Below are positions 58,730 through 64,000 of a DNA stretch of 64,000 nucleotides, one piece after another. The notes beneath the pieces were generated by a model that saw only the letters and a program-made list of their open reading frames with translations, made no database searches and was not told the origin of the DNA. Source of the DNA: Streptomyces sp. Root1304 (GTDB lineage Bacteria > Actinomycetota > Actinomycetes > Streptomycetales > Streptomycetaceae); NCBI RefSeq assembly GCF_001426405.1, contig NZ_LMEP01000012.1, forward strand, positions 882,707 to 946,706. Reading direction: 5' to 3'. A program made the translations under genes and the position numbers. Positions within the stretch are counted from its first letter, which is position 1. Every line of letters starts with the position of its first letter.

Positions 58730-59671
58730 ATGGGACTCACCATCGGCGTCGACATCGGCGGCACGAAGATCGCGGCCGGCGTGGTCGACGAGGACGGCAA
58801 GATCCTCGACACGCACAAGGTGCCCACCCCGCCGACCCCCGAGGGCATCGTCGACGCGATCAGCGCCGCCGTGTCCGAGGCCGGCAAGGGCCACTCGATC
58901 GAGGCCGTCGGCATCGGCGCCGCGGGCTACGTCGACGACAAGCGTGCCACCGTCCTCTTCGCGCCGAACATCGACTGGCGGCACGAGCCGCTCAAGGACA
59001 AGGTCGAGCAGCGGGTCGGCCTGCCCGTGGTCGTCGAGAACGACGCCAACGCGGCCGCCTGGGGCGAGTACCGCTTCGGCGCCGGCCAGGGCCACGAGGA
59101 CGTCATCTGCATCACCCTCGGCACCGGCCTCGGCGGCGGCATCATCATCGGCAACAAGCTGCGCCGCGGACGCTTCGGCGTGGCCGCCGAGTTCGGCCAC
59201 ATCCGGGTCGTCCCCGACGGTCTGCTCTGCGGCTGCGGCAGCCAGGGCTGCTGGGAGCAGTACGCCTCCGGGCGCGCCCTCGTCCGCTACGCCAGGCAGC
59301 GCGCCAACGCCACCCCGGAGCGCGCGGAGGTCCTCCTCGGCCTCGGCGACGGCACCCCGGAGGGCATCGAGGGCAAGCACGTCAGCCAGGCCGCCCGCGC
59401 GGGCGACCCGGTGGCCGTCGACTCCTTCCGCGAGCTGGCCCGCTGGGCGGGCGCCGGTCTCGCCGACCTCGCCTCGCTCTTCGACCCCTCGGCGTTCATC
59501 GTCGGCGGCGGCGTCTCGGACGAGGGCGACCTGGTCCTCGACCCGATCCGCAAGTCCTTCCGGCGCTGGCTGATCGGCGGCCAGTGGCGTCCGCACGCCC
59601 AGGTCCTCGCCGCCCAGCTCGGCAACAAGGCCGGACTCGTCGGCGCGGCCGACCTCGCCCGCCAGGGCTGA
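58730..59671 (+). CDS. glkA: Glucokinase (ROK family)
   Basis: 313-residue ATP-dependent glucokinase, central to glucose phosphorylation and carbon catabolite repression in Streptomyces. MGLTIGVDIGGTKIAAGVVDEDG gives the phosphate-binding DIGGTK; VVVENDANAAAWGEYRFGAG contains the catalytic Asp; ITLGTGLGGGIIIGNKLRRG and the ROK zinc motif CGCGSQGCWEQYASG follow. No HTH, so enzyme not repressor. ATG after GAGGGA; TACGGT at 58687-58692 is a likely -10. Confidence 0.97.
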   Translation: MGLTIGVDIGGTKIAAGVVDEDGKILDTHKVPTPPTPEGIVDAISAAVSEAGKGHSIEAVGIGAAGYVDDKRATVLFAPNIDWRHEPLKDKVEQRVGLPVVVENDANAAAWGEYRFGAGQGHEDVICITLGTGLGGGIIIGNKLRRGRFGVAAEFGHIRVVPDGLLCGCGSQGCWEQYASGRALVRYARQRANATPERAEVLLGLGDGTPEGIEGKHVSQAARAGDPVAVDSFRELARWAGAGLADLASLFDPSAFIVGGGVSDEGDLVLDPIRKSFRRWLIGGQWRPHAQVLAAQLGNKAGLVGAADLARQG

Positions 59672-59693
59672 ACGGACCGCACCGGGACCGATG

Positions 59694-59742
59694 ACGACAA
59701 CCGCCCGCCGCGTCCGCACCGGACGCGGCGGGCGGTTGTCGT
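59694..59742. terminator. Terminator after glkA
   Basis: Twenty-three-bp stem from acgacaaccgcccgccgcgtccg and its complement, loop cac. Its last base is the first base of the candidate -10 (TACGTT, 59742-59747) of the next gene. Confidence 0.85.
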
Positions 59743-59754
59743 ACGTTACGTGCC

Positions 59755-60501
59755 ATGGTGATCAGTGAGCTGCCCAACTCCCGCACCGAGGCCGACGGTT
59801 CGGCCGTCCTCCGGGTCCTCTGCTACAACGTGCGCTCGATGCGCGACGACGAGGACGCCCTCGCCCGGGTCATCCGGGCCTGCGCCCCCGACCTCGTCCT
59901 GGTCCAGGAGGCCCCGCGCTTCTTCCGCTGGCGCAAGCACGCCGCCCGGCTCGCCGCCAAGAGCGAACTCGTCATGCTGAGCGGCGGCGCCACCGCGGCG
60001 GGGCCGATGCTGCTCTGCTCGCTGAGGGCCACCGTCGAACGCACCGAGGACATCCTGCTGCCGCTCACCCCGGGCCTGCACCGGCGCGGCCTCGCGACCG
60101 CCGTCGTCCGCTTCGGCGGGGCCAGGGTCGGTGTCGTCAGCTGTCATCTGAGCCTGCGGAAGGACGAGCGGTACGCCCAGGCGGGCATGGTCCTCGACCG
60201 GGTCGCCGCCCTGGGGACCCCGTACGCCCTCGTCGGCGGGGACCTCAACGAACGGCCCGACGGCCCCGCCTTCCGCCGGCTGACGACGGAACTCCGGGAC
60301 GGCTGGGAGGTCAGCCCCCGGGGCGGCGCGTACACCTCGCCCTCCGGCGGTCCGCATCAGCGGATCGACGCGATCCTGGCCACCTCGGGCGTCGAGTTCC
60401 TCGGCTGCGGGGTGCCGGCCGACCTCGATCCGGCCGACCTGCGGGCCGCCACCGACCACCTTCCGGTGCTGGCGGCGGTCCGCGTACCGGCGGCCGTCTG
60501 A
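59755..60501 (+). CDS. Endonuclease/exonuclease/phosphatase family protein
   Basis: 248 residues. EEP motifs: RVLCYNVRSMRDDE (Asn metal ligand), LVLVQEAPRF (Glu), VGVVSCHLSL (His), VGGDLNERPDG (Asp/Asn) and the terminal TDHLPVLAAV (Asp-His). No signal peptide. Could act on DNA, RNA, or phospholipid/inositol phosphates; specificity not readable. TACGTT 7 nt before the ATG: leaderless. Confidence 0.92.
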   Translation: MVISELPNSRTEADGSAVLRVLCYNVRSMRDDEDALARVIRACAPDLVLVQEAPRFFRWRKHAARLAAKSELVMLSGGATAAGPMLLCSLRATVERTEDILLPLTPGLHRRGLATAVVRFGGARVGVVSCHLSLRKDERYAQAGMVLDRVAALGTPYALVGGDLNERPDGPAFRRLTTELRDGWEVSPRGGAYTSPSGGPHQRIDAILATSGVEFLGCGVPADLDPADLRAATDHLPVLAAVRVPAAV

Positions 60502-60554
60502 CACGGACCGGGCGGGGCCGGGCCGGGTCGGGACAGGCCGTGTCGGGACAGGTC

Positions 60555-61310
60555 CTAGACGACCGCCCCGCGCCCCGGGTCGTCGAAGCCGTCGTCGTCC
60601 TCGTCGTCGTGCTTCATCCGCCCCACCAGGGTGGCGAAGCCGCCCAGGAAGCCGCCGATGCAGAGCGTCGTCAGCCACCAGGTCATGTCCCACTGGAGCA
60701 GTACGGCCACCAGCATCAGGACCGGGCCGCCGACCACGGCCAGCCAGGCGAACTTGGTCGTGGTGTCCGCCTCGGGCAGCGGAGGCGGCTCCGGCGGCAC
60801 GAAGTGCCCCTCGTCGGAGCCGCCCGGGGCGTCGTCCGGTTCGGCGGGGGAGTAGTCCCGGGGGCCGGGGGGCCGCACGCCCACCCCGGGGGCGAAGACG
60901 ATCGAGCTGCCGAGCGCGGGCCGCTCGGGGCCCGCCCCGGAGCCGTCCGCGCTGTCGGAACCGTCGGAGTCGTCGGAGTCCCCGGCTCCCTTCGGTCCCT
61001 TCGTCCCCTCCGCGCCTTCGGAGCCCTCCGGCGGGGTCGCCCCGGCCGTCGGCCTCGGCTTCCAGGGCGTGGCCTCGCCGACCGTCGGCCTCGGTCTCAG
61101 GGGCGGCCGGGTCTCCCCGGACGTCCCCTCCCCGTCGTCCCCGGCCTCGGCCTCCGGCTCCGGCAGGGCCAGGTTCTCGATCGGCCGGAACGGCTTCGCC
61201 CCCGGAGGGTCCACGGGCTCCTCGCCGTACCCGGCGACGATCGCGGCCCAGGCCGCCTCCTCGTCGATGGGCTGCGGCTCCCGCTCGCCGCCGTCCTGCT
61301 GCTCAGCCAC
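60555..61310 (-). CDS. Membrane protein with disordered N-terminal region, unknown function
   Basis: 251 residues. The first 175 are Pro/Glu/Gly/Asp-rich and disordered (including GDSDDSDGSDSADGSG). Two C-terminal helices (FAWLAVVGGPVLMLVAVLLQW and WWLTTLCIGGFLGGFATLVG) end in an acidic tail HDDEDDDGFDD. No recognised domain. The GTG start overlaps the 3' end of the esterase gene by 8 nt, so the two are coupled. Confidence 0.85.
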   Translation of the reverse strand: MAEQQDGGEREPQPIDEEAAWAAIVAGYGEEPVDPPGAKPFRPIENLALPEPEAEAGDDGEGTSGETRPPLRPRPTVGEATPWKPRPTAGATPPEGSEGAEGTKGPKGAGDSDDSDGSDSADGSGAGPERPALGSSIVFAPGVGVRPPGPRDYSPAEPDDAPGGSDEGHFVPPEPPPLPEADTTTKFAWLAVVGGPVLMLVAVLLQWDMTWWLTTLCIGGFLGGFATLVGRMKHDDEDDDGFDDPGRGAVV

Positions 61311-62085
61311 CGCTCCTGCTCCCCTGTTCGTCGACCAGCCCCGGGGCGAGACGCTCGACGAAGGCCAGGCTCTCGTCGAAGATCCGCTCCGCGTCATGGT
61401 CCAACGTCGCGACGTGGTAGCTCTGTTCCAGCAGGATCTCCCGGACGTCCGTCGAGGAGATCCGGGAGAGGATCCGGGCCGAGTCGACCGGCGGCACGAC
61501 ATGGTCCTGGGGGCTGTGGAGCAGCACCACCGGCTGCGTGACCTGCGGAAGCTCCGTGTCGACGAGCCGGAAGAACTGGCGCAGGGAGTGCGCGGCGTGC
61601 AGCGGCACCCGGTCGTAGCCGACCTCGGTGACGCCCTCCTTGGCGATGTCGCTGGCGATGCCCTTGGTGGAGGGGACCAGATGGCGGGCGACCGGCAGCG
61701 CGTGCGCGGCCAGGCCGTGCACCTTGTTGCCCGGGTTGACCAGGACGACGCCCTTCACGGCGTCGCCGTGCTGGGCGGCGAGCCGCAGGGTCAGCGCCCC
61801 GCCCATCGAGAGCCCGAAGACGAAGACGGTCGAGCACCGCTCCAGGAGCTCGCGCAGGGCCCGGTCCACCTCCGCGTACCAGTCGTGCCAGGTGGTGAGC
61901 TGCATGTCCTGCCAGCGGGTGCCGTGGCCCGGCAGCAGCGGCACCGAGACGGTCAGACCGCGCTCGGCCAGATACTCGGCCCACGGGCGCATCGACTGCG
62001 GGGAACCGGTGAATCCGTGACAGAGAAGGACGCCGACCTCTCCGCCCTCGTGGCGGTACGGCTCGGCTCCGGGAAGGACCGGCAC
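61303..62085 (-). CDS. Alpha/beta hydrolase, carboxylesterase/monoglyceride-lipase-like
   Basis: 260 residues. Oxyanion-loop CHGFTGSPQS, nucleophile elbow FGLSMGGAL, catalytic Asp in SPQDHVVPP and His in SYHVATLDHD. The family includes thermostable carboxylesterase Est30-like enzymes and monoacylglycerol lipases. The GTG giving MPVLPGAEPYRHEGG has CAGGAG at 6-nt spacing and fits homologues; reading further up to 62184 adds a basic, non-family extension. Divergent from the acyltransferase gene, hinting at a lipid context. Confidence 0.9.
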   Translation of the reverse strand: MPVLPGAEPYRHEGGEVGVLLCHGFTGSPQSMRPWAEYLAERGLTVSVPLLPGHGTRWQDMQLTTWHDWYAEVDRALRELLERCSTVFVFGLSMGGALTLRLAAQHGDAVKGVVLVNPGNKVHGLAAHALPVARHLVPSTKGIASDIAKEGVTEVGYDRVPLHAAHSLRQFFRLVDTELPQVTQPVVLLHSPQDHVVPPVDSARILSRISSTDVREILLEQSYHVATLDHDAERIFDESLAFVERLAPGLVDEQGSRSGG

Positions 62086-62260
62086 CGGGGTCTCCTGTTC
62101 GCTCGGGCTTCGCGTCGGTCTTCGGGTGCGCCGAAGCGACGGAACATGGGGAAGGACCTTCACGGTACGCGACCGGACCGACACCGACCAGGGCCGTAGC
62201 GGGGGCCGTGCGCCGGTACGGGATAAAGTCGTCGCGACGGCACACGGAAGGCATGGCGAG

Positions 62261-63007
62261 TTGATCTACGGCGCAATGAAGTTCTCCCTCGGAGGGTCCC
62301 TGAAGCTTGCCTTCCGGCCCTGGGTGGAGGGTCTGGAGAACATTCCCGCCGAGGGGCCCGCGATCCTGGCGAGCAACCACCTGTCGTTCTCCGACTCCTT
62401 CTTCCTGCCCGCCGTCCTCGACCGCAAGGTCACCTTCATCGCCAAGGCGGAGTACTTCACCTCGCCGGGCGTGAAGGGCAAGCTCACCGCCGCGTTCTTC
62501 AAGGGCGTCGGACAGCTCCCGGTGGACCGTTCGGGCGCCCGGGGCGCGGGCGAGGCGGCGATCAAGGCCGGCATCGACGTCATCGAGAAGGGCGGGCTCT
62601 TCGGGATCTACCCCGAGGGCACCCGCTCGCCCGACGGCCGTCTCTACCGGGGCAAGCCCGGTGGTCTGGCCCGGGTGGCGCTGGCCACCGGCGCGCCGGT
62701 GATCCCGGTCGCCATGATCGACACCGAGAAGATCCAGCCGCCCGGCAAGGTGGTCCCCAAGCTGATGCGGCCGGGCATCCGGATCGGCAAGCCGCTGGAC
62801 TTCACCCGCTACCAGGGCATGGAGGGGGACCGCTTCATCCTCCGTTCGGTGACCGACGAGGTCATGTACGAGATCATGAAGCTGTCCGGCCAGGAGTACG
62901 TCGACATCTACGCGACCGCCGCCAAGCGGCAGATCGCGGATGCGGAGAAGGCGGCCAAGGAGGCCGTCAAGGCCGAGATCGCCGCTCGGGAAGAGTCCGG
63001 CGCGTAG
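62261..63007 (+). CDS. 1-acyl-sn-glycerol-3-phosphate acyltransferase family protein
   Basis: 248 residues, PlsC superfamily: catalytic NHLSFSD (HX4D), FIAKAEYF, phosphate-binding GIYPEGTRSPDG and PVIPVAMI. Transfers acyl chains to lysophosphatidate or a related acceptor. TTG start (MIYGAMKFSLGG) is preferred for its GGAAGG at 9 nt; the ATG five codons in lacks a ribosome-binding site. C terminus is Ala/Lys/Glu-rich. Context (esterase, MacS-like kinase) fits membrane lipid maintenance. Confidence 0.92.
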   Translation: MIYGAMKFSLGGSLKLAFRPWVEGLENIPAEGPAILASNHLSFSDSFFLPAVLDRKVTFIAKAEYFTSPGVKGKLTAAFFKGVGQLPVDRSGARGAGEAAIKAGIDVIEKGGLFGIYPEGTRSPDGRLYRGKPGGLARVALATGAPVIPVAMIDTEKIQPPGKVVPKLMRPGIRIGKPLDFTRYQGMEGDRFILRSVTDEVMYEIMKLSGQEYVDIYATAAKRQIADAEKAAKEAVKAEIAAREESGA

Positions 63008-63080
63008 CACCGGGAATGGCGCGTAGCACCGGGAGTCCGGTGCGGAAGGCGTCCCGCGAGGGACGTCCGGGGGTGGGGGG

Positions 63081-64000
63081 ATGGCCAGGCGCGAGCGTGT
63101 CGTGCGCATGTCGGTCGAGCAGCCGTTGTGGCGGGCTCTGACCGGCTACCGCCTTCTGACCATGGTCTACGCGGTCCTGCTGTTCGTCTTCGGACGGGAC
63201 CGGTTCGAGCGGCCCTGGGTCGCCGTCGCCTATCTGGCGGTGATGTGCGTCTGGACCCTCGCCACCCTCCCCAAGGTGGCGAACGCGGCCAGCTGCACCC
63301 GGCGCTTCCTCGGCGCCGACCTCACCGTCGCCGTCGTCGGCATCCTCCTCACCCCGCTGGCCGACGCCCACGCCCAGTCCGTCGACGGTCCCACCCTGCC
63401 GTCGATATGGACCGCCGGCGCCGTCCTGGCGTACGCGATCAAGGGCGGCTGGCGCTGGGCCGGCGTGGCCTCCTCGGTCGTCGCCGTCGCCAACATCGTC
63501 GAGCGCGGCCACCCCAGCCGGGACACCTTCCACAACGTCCTCCTGGTCTGGGTCGCCTCCATCGCCATCGGATACGTCGTCGAGGTCGCCCGCGCCTCCG
63601 AGCGCACCCTCGCCCGCGCCCTGGAGATCGAGGCCGCCACCCGGGAACGGGAGCGGCTCGCCCGCGACATCCACGACAGCGTCCTCCAGGTCCTCGCCAT
63701 GGTGCAGCGGCGCGGCACCGCGCTCGGCGGCGAGGCCGCCGAACTCGGCCGGATGGCGGGCGAGCAGGAAGTGGCCCTCCGCACCCTCGTCGCGGGCGGC
63801 CTCGCCCGGCCGAGCCTGGTCTCCGAGGACGAGTCCGAGGGGGCCGTCGTCCGGGTCGTCGAGGTGGACGAGGAGCCGGACGACGACACCCCCGTGGACC
63901 TGCGGCTGCTGCTCGCCCCGCGCGCCGGGGCCCGGGTCACGCTCTCCGAGCCGGGCGCGCCCGTGCTGCTGGGACCGCCCGCCGCGCGCGAGCTGGCCGC
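63081..64000 (+). CDS. macS: MacS-like sensor histidine kinase, 3' end beyond window
   Basis: First 306 codons of a NarL-type sensor kinase. Four or five N-terminal helices (GYRLLTMVYAVLLFVFG; WVAVAYLAVMCVWTLATL; DLTVAVVGILLTPLADA; IWTAGAVLAYAI; VLLVWVASIAIGYVVEVA) precede HisKA_3 ERERLARDIHDSVLQVLAMVQRRG with His198. The HATPase domain lies past the end. Position beyond glkA matches S. coelicolor MacRS (SCO2120/2121, from memory), a membrane-protein regulator. ATG start after GGGGTGGGGGG. Confidence 0.9.
   Translation, partial: MARRERVVRMSVEQPLWRALTGYRLLTMVYAVLLFVFGRDRFERPWVAVAYLAVMCVWTLATLPKVANAASCTRRFLGADLTVAVVGILLTPLADAHAQSVDGPTLPSIWTAGAVLAYAIKGGWRWAGVASSVVAVANIVERGHPSRDTFHNVLLVWVASIAIGYVVEVARASERTLARALEIEAATRERERLARDIHDSVLQVLAMVQRRGTALGGEAAELGRMAGEQEVALRTLVAGGLARPSLVSEDESEGAVVRVVEVDEEPDDDTPVDLRLLLAPRAGARVTLSEPGAPVLLGPPAARELA

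Noticed and set aside
62086..62184. 33-residue N-terminal extension of the alpha/beta hydrolase
   Set aside because: Adds a Ser/Arg-rich, non-hydrophobic stretch that is neither signal peptide nor part of the fold; GTG 62085 has CAGGAG.
1..64000. tRNA, rRNA, CRISPR array, integrase or prophage
   Set aside because: No cloverleaf, CCA-ended tRNA-like segment, regularly spaced direct repeats, or integrase/capsid genes were recognised; functional content is chromosomal core.

Overview
This window is chromosomal DNA of a Streptomyces, or a very close actinobacterial relative. The evidence is the very high GC content with strong third-position GC, frequent GTG and TTG starts, many 4-nt ATGA/GTGA overlaps between genes, leaderless-looking promoters, a SAM-IV riboswitch (an actinobacterial class), and a gene order that from memory matches the S. 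coelicolor pepA to glkA/macRS interval. Much of the order (cob genes, erpA, adoK, ctaCDF, ctaE-qcrCAB, trpD, NlpC/P60, pimB', fadD15, SRPBCC, ArsA-like, acyltransferase) also echoes the Mycobacterium tuberculosis interval around Rv2181-Rv2213. I saw no rRNA, tRNA, CRISPR array, complete insertion sequence or prophage.

Layout. 1-1557: leucyl aminopeptidase (minus). 1873-8489: a tight five-gene plus-strand operon encoding a secreted Agd3-like deacetylase, a PelF-like GT4 glycosyltransferase, a polytopic membrane protein, a spherulin-4/GH135-like protein and a GH114-like lipoprotein. This combination parallels the fungal galactosaminogalactan cluster (agd3, sph3, ega3) crossed with the bacterial Pel system (pelF, pelG), and is the most interesting system here. 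8520-15007: cobalamin lower-ligand assembly genes cobS, cobT and cobU, interleaved with a lysyltransferase/rhomboid-like membrane pair. 15099-21778: small protein, HtrA-like protease, methyltransferase, DUF3043 protein, PspA with its partner, and a NarL-type two-component system. 21955-25083: RND efflux transporter. 25179-26981: nadA and an erpA-like Fe-S carrier.

27232-31605: a secreted hypothetical, a small protein, adenosine kinase, and a cysteine desulfurase fused to a TusA domain. 31951-41235: the aa3 oxidase and bc1 complex genes (ctaC, ctaD, ctaF; ctaE, qcrC, qcrA, qcrB) interrupted by an L,D-transpeptidase and a receiver-like protein. 41367-44300: trpD, then a SAM-IV riboswitch controlling a class V aminotransferase. 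44370-50961: stand-alone RAM-domain protein, rhomboid protease, zinc ribbon, NYN-domain protein, two tandem NlpC/P60 hydrolases and a metallopeptidase-like lipoprotein. 50981-55368: a GT87 mannosyltransferase divergent from a PimB-like GT4, then an acyl-CoA ligase. 55625-64000: metallophosphoesterase, SRPBCC protein, ArsA-like protein, DUF5304 protein, glucokinase, exo/endonuclease-phosphatase, hypothetical, esterase, acyltransferase and the start of a MacS-like sensor kinase.

Together the window is mostly core: respiration, cofactor supply (B12, NAD, Fe-S), envelope lipid and peptidoglycan maintenance, and envelope-stress sensing, with one accessory-looking exopolysaccharide module at 1873-8489.
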